Below are positions 45,663 to 56,573 of a stretch of 64,000 nt of DNA, piece by piece (positions within the stretch are counted from its first letter, which is position 1; each line of letters starts with the position of its first letter). A program made the position numbers and the translations under genes. The notes beneath the pieces were generated by a model. That model did no database searches. It was given only the letters and a program-made list of their open reading frames with translations, and was not told the DNA's origin. The DNA comes from Mesorhizobium sp. dw_380 (GTDB taxonomy: Bacteria > Pseudomonadota > Alphaproteobacteria > Rhizobiales > Rhizobiaceae), in the NCBI RefSeq assembly GCF_018588885.1, contig NZ_JAFFIW010000008.1:124001-188000 (forward strand). Reading direction: 5' to 3'.

Positions 45663-46097
45663 ATGCGTCTGCAGCACATCTTGATCCCCGCCGCGCTGGT
45701 TTCGCTGGTCGCGGCTTCAGCTTATTCGGAAGAAACCGACCGCTACCGGCTGGAAAAGTCAGATAATGGCTATGTCCGCATGGACACCCAGACCGGCGCG
45801 ATGTCGATCTGCGAGGAGCGCTCGGGCCAGCTCGTCTGCAAGATGGCGACCGACGAACGCGCCGCGTTCCAGGATGAGATCGATCGCCTGCAGACCTCGA
45901 TGAAGGCAATGGACGAGCGCGTCACCAAGCTCGAGAATTCGCTCTCCGCCCGCCTCGAATCGCAGCTGCCGAGCGAGGAGGATTTCAACAAGACGATGAG
46001 CTACATGGAGCGCTTCCTGCGCGGCTTCATGGGCATCGTCAAAGATATGGACAAGGACAGCGGCGGCGGCGTCCAGCCTAACTCGCAGAAGACCTGA
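45663..46097 (+). CDS. Periplasmic coiled-coil protein, unknown function
   Basis: A 144-residue protein with signal peptide MRLQHILIPAALVSLVAASA. The mature part starts with a small Cys-containing domain (YRLEKSDNGYVRMDTQTGAM then SICEERSGQLVCKMA), with two cysteines that could pair. A coiled coil follows (EIDRLQTSMKAMDERVTKLE) and a C-terminal amphipathic stretch. AAGGAGG stands before the ATG at 45663. I do not recognise a named family. It is divergent from the DUF952-pyrD operon. Confidence 0.8.
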   Translation: MRLQHILIPAALVSLVAASAYSEETDRYRLEKSDNGYVRMDTQTGAMSICEERSGQLVCKMATDERAAFQDEIDRLQTSMKAMDERVTKLENSLSARLESQLPSEEDFNKTMSYMERFLRGFMGIVKDMDKDSGGGVQPNSQKT

Positions 46098-46219
46098 GTG
46101 CTGGAGACAAGGGAAAACGCGGCGCGCTGGCTTTGCCGCTTGAAAACAGCGCGCGGCCCCTCATAATCGTCCAGCTGATCCCGCAAAAAGCAGTAAATCG
46201 GGGATCCGGGGAGGGACAT

Positions 46220-46879
46220 TTGCCGTCAGGCTATTCTTTCGTCATCGCCGACGATCACCCGCTGTTTCGCGGTGCCCTGCGCGAGGCGCTTGCCGGCATC
46301 GGCAATGTCGCCGCCATCCACGAGGCCGGCGATTTCGAAAGCGCCAAGGCGCTGGTCGTCGCCAATGAGGACGTCGATCTGGTGCTGCTAGACCTGTCGA
46401 TGCCTGGCGCCAGTGGCCTCTCCGGTCTGATCTCGCTGCGCGGCATCCATCCGGCCGTGCCGCTGGTGGTGGTCTCGGCGCATGACGATCCGGCGACGAT
46501 CAGGCGCGCGCTCGATCTCGGCGCTTCCGGCTTCATCTCCAAATCGGCCAGCATGGAGGAGATCCGCAGCGCGGTGCAGTCGGTGCTTGCCGGCGATATC
46601 GCCGCGCCCGCCGGCGTCGATCTCGGCGTCGAGCGCGATCCCGAAATATCGGACCTGATCAAACGGCTGCAGGCGCTGACGCCGCAGCAGACCCGCGTGC
46701 TCGGCATGCTGGCCGAGGGCCTGCTCAACAAGCAGATCGCCTATGAGCTCGGCGTCTCCGAGGCGACGATCAAGGCGCATGTCTCGGCCATCCTGCAGAA
46801 GCTCGGCGTCGATAGCCGCACCCAAGCGGTGATCCTTTTGTCCAAGATTGGCAGCGACCCGTTGCAGCCGGCGAGCTGA
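46220..46879 (+). CDS. NarL/LuxR-type response regulator
   Basis: A 219-residue response regulator. The receiver domain shows acidic residues in VIADDHPLFRGALREAL, the phospho-Asp in LVLLDLSMPGASG and the Lys in GFISKSASMEE. The output domain is a NarL helix-turn-helix (LTPQQTRVLGMLAEGLLNKQ then IAYELGVSEATIKAHV). The TTG at 46220 follows GGGGAGGGACAT and gives the usual length; the frame is open upstream to 46133. No kinase is adjacent. The large hybrid kinase 2.9 kb downstream is a possible partner. Confidence 0.88.
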   Translation: MPSGYSFVIADDHPLFRGALREALAGIGNVAAIHEAGDFESAKALVVANEDVDLVLLDLSMPGASGLSGLISLRGIHPAVPLVVVSAHDDPATIRRALDLGASGFISKSASMEEIRSAVQSVLAGDIAAPAGVDLGVERDPEISDLIKRLQALTPQQTRVLGMLAEGLLNKQIAYELGVSEATIKAHVSAILQKLGVDSRTQAVILLSKIGSDPLQPAS

Positions 46880-46907
46880 GTACCCGTTCCCCGGCCTTTT
46901 CGGCTAT

Positions 46908-48215
46908 TCAGTTACCGGGCTCGACGAGCAGGTCATTGGACTCCGCCTTAAGCGCTTCCGGGCCAGTGCCGCGATTGGAAGCCCCTGCACTTGAGGCCCG
47001 CCGCGCGCGGCCGATGGCAGCGCCAAGGCCGAGCGATGCAATCGCCACCAGCGGAATGCCGGCTATCCAGGGCAGGCGCGGTGCCAGCGCGTAAAGCGCC
47101 GTGCCGATCGAGGGCCCAAGCGAGTCCTTGAGGTCGACTGCTACCGAGGAAGCGGCCATGTAGGAAGCCCGCCGCGCGGGTGGCGCCAGCGCATTGACGG
47201 CGGTCGGCACCAGCGGCCCGACCAGCATCTGGCCAATCGAGCACAGGCTGACGGCTCCGACCAGCATCATCATCGCAGGCGAGGCGGCCAGCAGCGCGAA
47301 GGCGAGTATCGTCGCAAGGCCGGCACCAACCGTCAGCCACAGAGCGGACCGTGCCTCAACCACGCGGCTGACCAGCATCTGCAGGCCGACCGTCAAGGCG
47401 GCGGCATAGGCGAACAGCGCGCCCACGCCTGATGGTGTCAGCGTCCCGGCATCATGCGCATAGAGTGGGATGACGGCCTCGATCCAGTTGCCGGCGACCT
47501 CGAACAGCACGACCCACAGCAGCAGCTTCGCCAGCCGGCCGTCGCGAAACGCCGGCAGCAGCGCGGACAGGCCCTCTTCCTCGGCTTCCTCGTCCTCAGC
47601 GTCGTGGCGATCGTCGCCGGTGGCGCGGCCGACGCCGATCGTCTCGTCCAGGGCGAGCAGCATCACCATCCCGCCCAGCACAAGCACCGTGCCGCCGGCG
47701 AGAAAGACGCTGCGCAGCGACAGCAGCGCCAACAGGGCGCCGCAGGCCGGTCCCAGGATCTGCCCAGCGCTTGAACTTACGCGCGCCAGGCCGAACCAGC
47801 GGGGATGGGCCGATGGCGACGTCACATCGGCGATCGCGGTCAGGATCGTCGGGTGAAGCACCGACTCGCACATGCCTGTCAAAAGCAGCACGATCGCGGT
47901 GGCGGCTACGCCATGTACGAAGAACAGGGCCAGGAAGCCGGCCCCGACGCCGAGCGACGACGCGATCAGCACCGGCCGCCTGCCGACCCGGTCGGCAATG
48001 CCGCCGATCAGCGGTGCCGCCAGCAATTCGCCGCCGGCGTAGCAGCCGAACAGCAGGCCGATCGCGCCGACAGGAATGGCGGCCTCGCTGCTGGCCCAGA
48101 GCGGAAAGAAAGGCACGAGTGCGCCGTCGGCGAAACCCGCACAGAAAGACAGCAGAAGCCCCAACAGGGCTGGACGCGGGGCAGCCCGCCAGGAGGAGAG
48201 AAATGTGTTGATCAT
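46908..48215 (-). CDS. Major facilitator superfamily exporter
   Basis: A 435-residue, 12-helix MFS transporter. The first-half loop motif GGIADRVGRRPVLIASSLG is canonical, and the charged central loop GVGRATGDDRHDAEDEEAEE separates the two halves. The ATG at 48215 follows AGG with good spacing. The methyltransferase gene upstream on the same strand and the divergent TetR gene suggest a regulated efflux unit. The open frame continues to 49130, but that part overlaps the methyltransferase in another frame and was excluded. Confidence 0.88.
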   Translation of the reverse strand: MINTFLSSWRAAPRPALLGLLLSFCAGFADGALVPFFPLWASSEAAIPVGAIGLLFGCYAGGELLAAPLIGGIADRVGRRPVLIASSLGVGAGFLALFFVHGVAATAIVLLLTGMCESVLHPTILTAIADVTSPSAHPRWFGLARVSSSAGQILGPACGALLALLSLRSVFLAGGTVLVLGGMVMLLALDETIGVGRATGDDRHDAEDEEAEEEGLSALLPAFRDGRLAKLLLWVVLFEVAGNWIEAVIPLYAHDAGTLTPSGVGALFAYAAALTVGLQMLVSRVVEARSALWLTVGAGLATILAFALLAASPAMMMLVGAVSLCSIGQMLVGPLVPTAVNALAPPARRASYMAASSVAVDLKDSLGPSIGTALYALAPRLPWIAGIPLVAIASLGLGAAIGRARRASSAGASNRGTGPEALKAESNDLLVEPGN

Positions 48216-48346
48216 GACATTACCTGCGCATGGAGGCGTCGAAAGCCCTGAGATTGCGCGTTGGTTGACGTGAACGCCTACGGCCGCCCGGAGCGACATG
48301 GAAAGTTTGAGCCGCGTGGTTGAACCCTGCGCGGCGATGGGGCCGT

Positions 48347-49003
48347 TCAGCCGAGCCGCACGGACAGCTCGACGTCCTCGCCGAACGGCGTGGACATGTA
48401 GCCCGATGACGGCGAGCGCACGCGCTCCAGATATTCGGGCGAAAAATCGGCATTGTCGGCGATGACCAGCGCGCCTGGCCTCAGGCGGCTCTCGACGAGG
48501 CTCAGGATCTCCGGGTAGATCGCCTTGGCGCCGTCGAGCAGCAGCAGGTCGATCGTATCTGGCAAATCGGCGCTCAGCGTCTGCAGCGCGTCGCCCTCGC
48601 GGATCTCCACCAGGTCGATCAAGCCGCCCTCGGTCAAATTGGCCTTGGCCCGCATCACCTTGGACGGCTCGAACTCGGTGGTGATCAGGCGGCCACCGCC
48701 ATTGTCCCGCAGTGCTGCCGCCAGATAGAGCGTCGAGATGCCGAACGAGGTGCCGAATTCGATGATGATGCGCGCGCCGCTGCTGCGCGCCAGCATGTAG
48801 AGCAGCGTGCCGGTTTCCGGCGAGATCGCGAGCCAGAGGTCCTTCAGCCGTCCGTAGAAATCGACATATTCGGTCTTGCTGCGCAGCAGGCGCGCCCGCT
48901 CCTCGTGCGAGAGCGCAGCCATCGCCGGACTGGTCGCCGCATTGGCTTCCTTGAACAGGCGGGCCAGCAGGGGTGCCAGTGGGGTGTTGGTCAGCGTCGT
49001 CAT
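48347..49003 (-). CDS. SAM-dependent O-methyltransferase-like protein
   Basis: A 218-residue class I methyltransferase. The glycine-rich SAM site is IIEFGTSFGISTLYLAAAL, the acidic loop is ITTEFEPSKVMRAKANL and the post-I motif is IDLLLLDGAKAIYPEIL, as in catechol-type O-methyltransferases. It lies between the divergent TetR gene and the MFS exporter, suggesting that a substrate is methylated and exported under TetR control. The substrate is unknown. Confidence 0.88.
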   Translation of the reverse strand: MTTLTNTPLAPLLARLFKEANAATSPAMAALSHEERARLLRSKTEYVDFYGRLKDLWLAISPETGTLLYMLARSSGARIIIEFGTSFGISTLYLAAALRDNGGGRLITTEFEPSKVMRAKANLTEGGLIDLVEIREGDALQTLSADLPDTIDLLLLDGAKAIYPEILSLVESRLRPGALVIADNADFSPEYLERVRSPSSGYMSTPFGEDVELSVRLG

Positions 49004-49096
49004 GAAAGTCTCCGATCGAAAATGCTGTGTGCTTGTGTTGTGCTGAAAAATACGAATAATCCTTCAGGTTTCCAATTCGCATTGCCGAGCCGAGAC

Positions 49097-49729
49097 ATGA
49101 CGGGACGTCCAAGCCTTTCGATTTCCTCACGAAAACAGCCCAAACAGGCTCGTGCCACCGACCTTGTCGCGGCGATATTGGAAGCTGCTGTTCAGGTTTT
49201 GGCGAGCGAAGGCGCGCAGCGTTTCACCACCACGCGCGTGGCCGAAAAGGCTGGCGTCAGCGTCGGCTCGCTCTACCAGTATTTCCCCAACAAGGCCGCG
49301 CTCCTGTTCAGGCTGCAAAGCGACGAATGGCGGCAGACGGGTGGCTTGCTGCGCACCATACTCGAGGACGATCGGAAGCCGCCTCTCGAACGGCTGCGTG
49401 CCCTTGTCCACGCCTTCATCCGCTCCGAATGCGAAGAGGCCGCCGTGCGCGTGGCGCTCAGCGATGCCGCACCGCTCTATCGCGACGCGCCAGAGGCCCA
49501 CGAGGCGAAAGCCTCGGGAGAGCGCACCGTCCAGGCATTCCTGCGGGAGGCGCTGCCTGAGGCCCCGGAAGCCGCCCGTGCCCTGGCTGGCGATCTGATC
49601 ACAACGACGCTCAGCGCGGTGGGAAAGGATTTTTCGGGAAGTCCGCGAACATCAGCCGAGATCAAAACCTATGCCGACGCGATGGCCGATATGTTCTGCG
49701 CTTACCTTGAAAGCCTCGGCCATCGCTGA
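49097..49729 (+). CDS. TetR-family repressor
   Basis: A 210-residue regulator. The N-terminal TetR helix-turn-helix is VLASEGAQRFTTTRVAEKAG then VSVGSLYQYFPNKAALLF; the C-terminal ligand domain is variable. The gene is divergent from the methyltransferase with a 93-bp shared gap, the usual arrangement for autoregulation and control of the neighbour. I could not identify a convincing operator palindrome in that gap. The start is ATG 49097; earlier in-frame codons have no ribosome site. Confidence 0.9.
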   Translation: MTGRPSLSISSRKQPKQARATDLVAAILEAAVQVLASEGAQRFTTTRVAEKAGVSVGSLYQYFPNKAALLFRLQSDEWRQTGGLLRTILEDDRKPPLERLRALVHAFIRSECEEAAVRVALSDAAPLYRDAPEAHEAKASGERTVQAFLREALPEAPEAARALAGDLITTTLSAVGKDFSGSPRTSAEIKTYADAMADMFCAYLESLGHR

Positions 49730-49749
49730 CAGGTGTGGCGCCTTGGCGG

Positions 49750-52700
49750 TTATTCGGCAGCTGACGCCAGTGGCCTGACCCTGGCCATCATCGAGCGCAG
49801 CACCGCCGGTTTCAGCGGTTTGTTGATCACCGGAACGTCGAGCTGGCTTGCTGCTGCCCGCACCTCATTGGAACGGTCGGCTGTGACCAGCACAGCCGGC
49901 AGGTCGTCGCCATGGGCCGTGCGCAGCGTGGCGATGATGTCGAGACCGGTTTCGCCGTCGAGATGGTAGTCGGCAAGCACGATATCCGGGCGGTGGAGCC
50001 TGGCATTCTCCAGATCCCTTGAGCCGGACACCGTGTCGACATTGCATCCCCAGCCTTCGAGCAACAGCCGCATGCCTTCGAGGATGCGGGCGTCGTTGTC
50101 GATGCAGAGTACGCGCAGCCCGGCCAGCGAAGCCGCGGCGCGCGAGGGAACCTTGGTTTCGACCTCGCGTCGCGGCTTCTGCACCGCCGCGACGGGCAGG
50201 ATGACGGAAAAGCGCGTGCCCTTGCCCGGATTGGAAAAGATGCGGATCTCCAGGCGCAGCACCCGGGCGATGCGGTCGACGATGGAGAGACCAAGGCCGA
50301 GGCCCTCGGCTTCGCGCGCGCCTTCATCCAGCCGGGTGAATTCGCGAAAGACCGTGTTCAGCTTGTCGCCGGCAATGCCGATGCCGGTGTCGATCACCTG
50401 GATTTCCGCCAGTTCGCCGCGCCGCCGCACACCGACCAGGATGCGGCCGTGGCGGGTATATTTAATCGCGTTGGACACGAGGTTCTGGATCAGGCGGCGC
50501 AACAGGTTGCGGTCGGTGGCCACCGTCAGCGATGACGGCATGATCGTCAGGCCGAGCTTTTTCTCGGCGGCCATCGGCCGAAAATCATTGCCGATCTGGC
50601 GCAGCAATCCATCGAGGTTGAAGGCGGTATCGTCCGGCTTCATCGCGCCGGCATCGAGGCGGGATATGTCGAGCACGGCGCCCAGAATGGTCTCGACCGA
50701 TTCCAGCGAGGATTCGATGTTGACCGCCGCCTTGCCGGCCGGCCCCTTGCCGGCCTTCTCGATCAGCGAGGAGCAGTAGAGCCGGGCCGCGTTCAACGGC
50801 TGCAGGATGTCGTGGCCGGCGGCGGCGAGGAAGCGTGTCTTGCCGAGATTGGCCTCCTCGGCCAGCATCTGCGCCTGCGCCAGTTCCTCGTTGACCCGGG
50901 TCAGCTCGATGGTGCGGGTCTTGACGCGCTGTTCCAGCGATTCATTGGCGCGCTTCAGCGCCAGATCCTGCTCGACGCGCCCGGAAATGTCGGCATAGGT
51001 GGCGACGATGCCGCCGTCCGGCATCGGGTTGGACCGCAGTTCCAGGATGCGGCCGCTGGTCTTCAGCTCCATCTGCCAGGGGCTGACGAAGCTGGTCAGC
51101 CGGTTCAGCATCGCCACGCGCTGGTCGGCAGGGATGTCGCCGCGTTCGGCGAGATGGCGCAGGATCTGGTCGAGCGAGACGCCGACCTGGCCCATCTCGT
51201 CGGGCAGGTCGAACAGCGCCCGGTATTGGCGGTTCCAGCAGATCAGGCGGAAATCGCGGTCGAAGACGGTGATGCCCTGCTCCATCTGGTCAAGCGCGAT
51301 CTGCAGGAGGTCGCGGTTGTGCTGCAGCGCCTCGGTGGCGTCGTCCAGCAGGCGGAAGGCATCGCGGGATTCGCGGTCATGGCGCCGAAACAGCAGCGAC
51401 AGGATCAGCCGCGCCGACGAGGAGCCGACGGCGCTGGCCAAAAGCTGCTCGGAGAAGCGGATGACGTCCATGCTCGCCTGCTCGTTGCCGAGCAGCGAGG
51501 TGCCGTTGCTCTTCTCGAACGACTGGAAGGAGCGCTCCGTGCGCTCGACGCCGAGATAGCGCGCGATCGTGTCCTTGAGGTCGTTGACGGTGATGGCGGT
51601 GCGGAAGCGGCGCAAGCTCGGCATCGGACCGGCATCCCTTGGCACGAAGATCGACGCCTGGATGCGCTCCAGCGGCACCGACGCGCGCGACAGCGAACCA
51701 AGCACGAAAAACAGCGTGTTGATCGACAGGCTCCACAGCACGCCGTGGTTCAGTGGTTCGGCGACCGTGCCGAACAGGGCTTGCGGCCGCAGCGCCTCGA
51801 AGCCGAACAGCCCATGCACGACGATCTCGGTATCGGGCGCGACAAGCGAGGGCAAAAGCAGCGTATAGCCCCAGACGAGAATGCCGGCGACCATGCCAAG
51901 CGCTGCACCCCTGCCGTTGGCGCCGCGCCAGATCAGCCCACCGATCAGCGCCGGCGCGAACTGTGCGATGGCCGCGAAGGACATCAGGCCGATCGACGAC
52001 AGGCGCGCGCTGTTGGTGCTCTCGCGGTAGTAGAGAAAGGCGATGAACAAGAGGATGAAGATCGCTCCGCGCCGCACGTTGAGGATCAGCGTCGACCAAT
52101 CCTCGTTCTCGGAGGTCGAGGTCTTGAGCAGGCGGCGCACGAACAGCGGGATGACGAGGTCGTTGGAGATCATGATCGACAGCGCCACGCTTTCGACGAT
52201 CACCATGGCCGTTGCCGCCGACAGGCCGCCGATGAAGGCTGCCATCGCCAAAAGATCATGGCCGCTGAACAGCGGCAGCGACAGCACATAGAGATCGCTG
52301 CTGGTCCCGGTGCCGACCAATGACAGGCCGGCAAAAGCGATCGGCAGCACGAAGAGGTTGATCGCCACGAGATAGAGGGGAAACACCCAGGTCGCGGTGC
52401 GCAATTCGGCCTCGCCGCGGTTCTCGACGATGGTGACGTAGAACTGCCGCGGCAGCATGATGATGGCAAAGCCGCTGAGGCCGGTCAGTACCAGCCAGGT
52501 GGCGAGCGAGGTGTTGTAGCCCATCGCCTGCCGCACCTCTGCATTCCTGGCAAGCTTGTCGAACATGTCGCCCGGGCCGCCGAAGATCAGGAAGGTGACC
52601 ATCAGTCCGATCGCCAGGAAGGCGGCGAGCTTGACCACGGTTTCGACCGCCACCGCCAGCACCAGCCCGTCCTGGTGTTCGGTGGCGTCGGCGTGGCGGG

Positions 52701-53238
52701 TGCCGAACAGCACGGCAAACAGCGCCAGCAGCATCGCCACGACCAGCGAGATGTCGCTGACGAACGGATCGAAGGAGGGCGGCGATCCCGTATAATGCTC
52801 CACCATCAGGCTGACCGAGCCAGAGATCGCCTTCAACTGCAGCGCGATATAGGGCACCGCGCCGATGGTGGCGATCAGCGTGGCGATGGCGGCGACGGTG
52901 AAGCTCTTGCCGTAGCGCGCGCCGAGGAAGTCGGCGATCGAGGTGATCTTCTCGGTTTTGGCCAGCCGCACGATGCGGTTGAGCAGGGGAAAACCGAACA
53001 CGAACACCAGCACCGGGCCGGTATAGATGCCGAGGAATTCGAGGCCGCGCTCGGACGAGAGACCGACCGAGCCGAAGAAGGTCCAGGAGGTGCAATAGAT
53101 GGCCAGGCTGAGCGCATAGATGAACGGCCGTGCCCGGCCCGGGCCGGAAATGGCCGAGCGGCGGTCACCCAGGCTGGCGATGGCGAACAGCAACGTCACA
53201 TAGGCGATCGCGATGATGACGATGAACAAGCCCTGCAC
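49750..53238 (-). CDS. Hybrid histidine kinase with sodium/solute-symporter-like sensor domain
   Basis: A 1162-residue sensor built on a transporter. Residues 1-500 form a 12- or 13-helix SLC5-type domain ([39 protein letters not shown]). A PAS domain follows near 665 ([20 protein letters not shown]), then a coiled coil, HisKA (His in [15 protein letters not shown]), HATPase ([32 protein letters not shown]) and a C-terminal receiver domain with Asp in [12 protein letters not shown]. The GTG at 53238 follows AAGGAGG and gives the family-like MQGLFIV start. Related proteins such as CbrA couple substrate transport to signalling. Its ligand is unknown. Confidence 0.93.
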   Translation of the reverse strand: MQGLFIVIIAIAYVTLLFAIASLGDRRSAISGPGRARPFIYALSLAIYCTSWTFFGSVGLSSERGLEFLGIYTGPVLVFVFGFPLLNRIVRLAKTEKITSIADFLGARYGKSFTVAAIATLIATIGAVPYIALQLKAISGSVSLMVEHYTGSPPSFDPFVSDISLVVAMLLALFAVLFGTRHADATEHQDGLVLAVAVETVVKLAAFLAIGLMVTFLIFGGPGDMFDKLARNAEVRQAMGYNTSLATWLVLTGLSGFAIIMLPRQFYVTIVENRGEAELRTATWVFPLYLVAINLFVLPIAFAGLSLVGTGTSSDLYVLSLPLFSGHDLLAMAAFIGGLSAATAMVIVESVALSIMISNDLVIPLFVRRLLKTSTSENEDWSTLILNVRRGAIFILLFIAFLYYRESTNSARLSSIGLMSFAAIAQFAPALIGGLIWRGANGRGAALGMVAGILVWGYTLLLPSLVAPDTEIVVHGLFGFEALRPQALFGTVAEPLNHGVLWSLSINTLFFVLGSLSRASVPLERIQASIFVPRDAGPMPSLRRFRTAITVNDLKDTIARYLGVERTERSFQSFEKSNGTSLLGNEQASMDVIRFSEQLLASAVGSSSARLILSLLFRRHDRESRDAFRLLDDATEALQHNRDLLQIALDQMEQGITVFDRDFRLICWNRQYRALFDLPDEMGQVGVSLDQILRHLAERGDIPADQRVAMLNRLTSFVSPWQMELKTSGRILELRSNPMPDGGIVATYADISGRVEQDLALKRANESLEQRVKTRTIELTRVNEELAQAQMLAEEANLGKTRFLAAAGHDILQPLNAARLYCSSLIEKAGKGPAGKAAVNIESSLESVETILGAVLDISRLDAGAMKPDDTAFNLDGLLRQIGNDFRPMAAEKKLGLTIMPSSLTVATDRNLLRRLIQNLVSNAIKYTRHGRILVGVRRRGELAEIQVIDTGIGIAGDKLNTVFREFTRLDEGAREAEGLGLGLSIVDRIARVLRLEIRIFSNPGKGTRFSVILPVAAVQKPRREVETKVPSRAAASLAGLRVLCIDNDARILEGMRLLLEGWGCNVDTVSGSRDLENARLHRPDIVLADYHLDGETGLDIIATLRTAHGDDLPAVLVTADRSNEVRAAASQLDVPVINKPLKPAVLRSMMARVRPLASAAE

Positions 53239-53512
53239 GCTTGGTATTTCCTCCTTTGCCGTCTTTTTATCCGGCTTGTGCGAACGCAATCACAGCTTGA
53301 GCCCTAAGTCCATTGCGGCTTTGGCAGCATGGATCGCAGCCACGAGAACCCCGGAGCAAAGGCTAGGTGCCGGGCAACATGCCGCCAGGGAAGGAGAAGC
53401 GGTAGTTTTCCCCGTTTTGCCGATGTTGCAACCGCAGGTTTTTGTTATGTTGTCGCTGGTCGATGTCGCAAGGACGGACGGCAGCACGGCCGGTCATGAC
53501 GAGGAGGGTCGA

Positions 53513-53935
53513 ATGCTGAAAGAATTCCAGGAATTCATTTCCAAGGGCAACGTGATGGACTTGGCCGTCGGCGTCATCATCGGCGCTGCCTTTGGCAAGA
53601 TCGTCGATTCCCTTGTCAACGACATCATCATGCCGATCGTCGGCGCGATTTTCGGCGGCCTGGACTTCAACAACTATTTCATCGGGCTTTCCTCAGCCGT
53701 CAACGCCACCTCTCTGGCGGACGCCAAGAAGCAAGGCGCTGTTTTTGCATATGGCAGCTTCATCACGGTGGTGCTGAACTTCATCATTCTCGCCTTCATC
53801 ATCTTCCTGATGGTCAAGGCGGTGAACAACCTGCGCAGGCGGCTCGAGGCCGAGAAGCCCGCGCCTGCCGCCGCACCGCCGCCTGCCGACGTGCAGCTTC
53901 TGACCGAAATCCGCGATCTGCTCGCGAAGAAATAA
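53513..53935 (+). CDS. mscL: Large-conductance mechanosensitive channel
   Basis: Pentameric inner-membrane channel that opens under osmotic downshock. The 140-residue sequence has the N-terminal amphipathic segment [20 protein letters not shown], first helix [20 protein letters not shown] and second helix [20 protein letters not shown], ending in a Pro/Ala linker and the C-terminal bundle [15 protein letters not shown] 53513 follows GAGGAGGGTCG. A strong terminator follows after 22 bases, so it is transcribed alone. Confidence 0.96.
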   Translation: MLKEFQEFISKGNVMDLAVGVIIGAAFGKIVDSLVNDIIMPIVGAIFGGLDFNNYFIGLSSAVNATSLADAKKQGAVFAYGSFITVVLNFIILAFIIFLMVKAVNNLRRRLEAEKPAPAAAPPPADVQLLTEIRDLLAKK

Positions 53936-53957
53936 TTCGGCCAGGCATCGCTGGACC

Positions 53958-53987
53958 AAAACCCCGGTCGTTCGCGGCCGGGGTTTT
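53958..53987 (+). terminator. Intrinsic terminator of mscL
   Basis: AAAACCCCGG (53958-53967) pairs with CCGGGGTTTT (53978-53987) around a 10-base loop, followed by CTGTTTTC. The A-tract and T-tract arms make it usable in both directions. Confidence 0.85.
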
Positions 53988-54041
53988 CTGTTTTCGCATC
54001 TGGTAAAGAGCTGCAACCCTCAAGAGAAAGCGGATCTGTCC

Positions 54042-55208
54042 ATGAGCCTGATCGAGACCTTGCGCGCTGAAGCCCGTGCGGCGCCCGAAAGCGGCATTGT
54101 CGCCGTCGTCAATTACGGGCGGCTGCGCGAAGGCATGATCCCGCTCTGGGCCGGAGAGGGCGACCTGCCGACGCCGGCCTTTATCACCGATGCCGCGTCC
54201 AAGGCGCTGGCCGGCGGCGAGACGTTCTACACCTGGCAGAGGGGTATCCCCGATCTCAGGCAGGCTTTGGCACGTTATTACGCCAGGCATTTCGCCAAGA
54301 CCTTCCCCGAGGAGCATTTCATCGTCACCGGATCCGGCATGCATGCCATCCAGTTGGCGCTCGACGCGCTTGCAGGAGCCGGCGACGAAGTGATCTATTT
54401 GTCTCCTGCCTGGCCGAACTTCGACGCGGCCGCCGCGATTGCGGGAGCCGTTCCGGTGGCGGTCACGCTCGATCATTCCGGTAATGGCTGGTCCTGCGAC
54501 GTCGAGAAGATCGCGGCGGCGATCACGCCGCGCACCAAGGCGCTGTTCATCAACACGCCGTCGAACCCGACCGGCTGGACCGCCGATCACGAGACCTTGC
54601 GGGCGATCCTCGATCTCGCTCGCGCCAAAAACCTTTGGATCATCGCCGACGAGATCTATTCGCTATTCCACTATAGTCATGGCCGCGCGCCATCCTTCCT
54701 CGACATCGCGGCAGCGGAAGACCGCATCCTGTTCGTCAACTCTTTTTCCAAGAATTGGGCGATGACCGGCTGGCGCGTCGGCTGGATCAAGACGCATCCG
54801 AGCTTGCAGCAGGTGTTCGAGAACCTGATCCAGTATTCGAATTCGGGTGTCGCCCAGTTCATGCAGCGCGGCGCGGTGGCCGCGCTTGACGAGGGCGATG
54901 CCTTCGTCGCCGAACAGGTGGAGCGGGCAAGAAAGGCGCGAGACCTGGTCTGCGGCATTCTCGGCGCCACCGGCCGCGCCCGGTTCACGGTGCCGCAGGG
55001 CGCCTTCTATCTGTTCTTCACCGTCGACGGCATCATCGATTCACGCACGGCCGCCTTCGACATCGTCGACAAGGCCAATGTCGGCCTGGCGCCGGGCACC
55101 GCTTTCGGCCCCGGCGGCGAGGCCTTCCTCAGGCTGTGCTTCCATCGCCGCCTCGACCAGCTCGAGGAAGCGGCGCACCGGCTAGCGAAATGGATGAAGA
55201 GCGTTTGA
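54042..55208 (+). CDS. PLP-dependent class I/II aminotransferase
   Basis: Fold-type I aminotransferase of 388 residues. It has a substrate-binding region FYTWQRGIPDLRQALARYY, cofactor-phosphate contact GSGMHAIQLALDAL, NTPSNPTGW, the Asp of IIADEIYSLFHY, the Schiff-base Lys in NSFSKNWAMTGWRVGW and the carboxylate-binding Arg in FLRLCFHRR. The family covers aspartate and aromatic aminotransferases; the exact amino acid cannot be told. It stands alone between the mscL terminator and the convergent hemA gene. Confidence 0.9.
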   Translation: MSLIETLRAEARAAPESGIVAVVNYGRLREGMIPLWAGEGDLPTPAFITDAASKALAGGETFYTWQRGIPDLRQALARYYARHFAKTFPEEHFIVTGSGMHAIQLALDALAGAGDEVIYLSPAWPNFDAAAAIAGAVPVAVTLDHSGNGWSCDVEKIAAAITPRTKALFINTPSNPTGWTADHETLRAILDLARAKNLWIIADEIYSLFHYSHGRAPSFLDIAAAEDRILFVNSFSKNWAMTGWRVGWIKTHPSLQQVFENLIQYSNSGVAQFMQRGAVAALDEGDAFVAEQVERARKARDLVCGILGATGRARFTVPQGAFYLFFTVDGIIDSRTAAFDIVDKANVGLAPGTAFGPGGEAFLRLCFHRRLDQLEEAAHRLAKWMKSV

Positions 55209-55235
55209 GCGGGCGGCGGCTTTAGCCGCTCCATG

Positions 55236-56513
55236 TTAGCCGCCCGACTTGGGCACCAGCAGGGGAATGATCCGGTCGCTCTTGGCCACCGATGGCCGTC
55301 CTGCCGAACCGTAGGGAATGCCGAGTGCGTCCCAGGTCTCGACCAGCGCGTCCTGCAATTCGGCGATCAGCGCGTCCGAATGGAACGGCGTCGGCGTGAT
55401 GCGCAGCCGCTCCGTGCCGCGCGGCACGGTCGGGTAGTTGATCGGCTGGATGTAGATGCCGTGCACGCCAAGCAGGCGGTCGCTCGCCATCTTGCAGAGT
55501 TCCGGGTCGCCAACCAGCACCGGCACGATATGGGTGGGCGATTCCATCACCGGCAGGCCGGCGGCCGACAAGATCTGCTTGGTCCGGCTCGCTTGCTGCT
55601 GCTGGGCGTCGCGCTCGGCCTGCGAGCGCTTGAGATGGCGGATCGAGGTGGTGGCAGCGGCGGCGATCGCCGGCGGCAGCGCGGTGGTGAAGATGAAGCC
55701 CGGTGCGTAAGACCGCACCGCGTCGATGACCGCACTGGTGCCGGTGATATAGCCGCCCAGCGTGCCGAACGCCTTGGCCAGCGTGCCTTCGATGATGTCG
55801 ATGCGGTCGGCGAGGCCCTCGCGCTCGGTGATGCCGCCGCCGCGCGGTCCGTACATGCCGACGGCATGGACCTCGTCGATATAGGTCATGGCGTTGTAGC
55901 GCTCGGCGAGTTCGACGATCTCTCTGATCGGCGCGATGTCGCCATCCATCGAATAGACGCTTTCGAAGACGATCAGCTTGGCGCGTTCGCGGCCGGCCGC
56001 CTGCAGCAGGCTTTCCAGATGGGCGACGTCATTGTGGCGGAAGATTTTCTTCTCGGCGCCCGAGCGCCGCACGCCTTCGATCATCGAGGCATGGTTCAGC
56101 TCGTCCGAAATGATCAGGCAATTGGGCAAAAGCCGCGCAATGGTCGAGATCGAGGCTTCGTTGGAGACGAAGCCGGAGGTGAAGACGAGGCCCGCTTCCT
56201 TGCCGTGCAGATCGGCAAGCTCATGCTCGAGCTCGACCAGCGGGTTCGAGGTGCCGGAAATGTTGCGGGTGCCGCCGGCGCCCGAACCCATCCGGCCGGC
56301 CGCGTTCTGGAACGCGGCGATGACGTCGGGATGCTGGCCCATGCCGAGATAATCGTTGGAGCACCAGACGGTGATTTCCTCGGCGCGGCCATTGGCGCGC
56401 CAGATGGCGCGCGGAAACTTGCCCGCGATGCGCTCAAGGTCGGCGAAGACACGATAGCGACGCTCCGCATGGAGCTGGTCGATCGCTTCTTCGAAGAACC
56501 GCTGGTAGTTCAT
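55236..56513 (-). CDS. hemA: 5-aminolevulinate synthase
   Basis: Condenses glycine and succinyl-CoA to 5-aminolevulinate, the C4 route to heme used by alphaproteobacteria. The 425-residue alpha-oxoamine-synthase sequence shows [29 protein letters not shown], the PLP Asp/His region [15 protein letters not shown], the Schiff-base Lys in [15 protein letters not shown] and the [10 protein letters not shown]-terminal motif. In rhizobia this enzyme is needed for cytochromes and symbiotic respiration. A perfect 14-bp inverted repeat lies 61 bases upstream of its start. Confidence 0.97.
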   Translation of the reverse strand: MNYQRFFEEAIDQLHAERRYRVFADLERIAGKFPRAIWRANGRAEEITVWCSNDYLGMGQHPDVIAAFQNAAGRMGSGAGGTRNISGTSNPLVELEHELADLHGKEAGLVFTSGFVSNEASISTIARLLPNCLIISDELNHASMIEGVRRSGAEKKIFRHNDVAHLESLLQAAGRERAKLIVFESVYSMDGDIAPIREIVELAERYNAMTYIDEVHAVGMYGPRGGGITEREGLADRIDIIEGTLAKAFGTLGGYITGTSAVIDAVRSYAPGFIFTTALPPAIAAAATTSIRHLKRSQAERDAQQQQASRTKQILSAAGLPVMESPTHIVPVLVGDPELCKMASDRLLGVHGIYIQPINYPTVPRGTERLRITPTPFHSDALIAELQDALVETWDALGIPYGSAGRPSVAKSDRIIPLLVPKSGG

Positions 56514-56573
56514 GTCGGCTTCCCAATTTTGCGCGGGATCATAATCATTGCCCTATTGGTCGTCCACCGGGCC

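Noticed and set aside
46908..49130. A 740-codon open frame on the minus strand as one fused protein
   Set aside because: Only the part from 48215 reads as a transporter. The upstream part is another frame of the methyltransferase gene and has low-complexity composition typical of shadow frames in GC-rich DNA.
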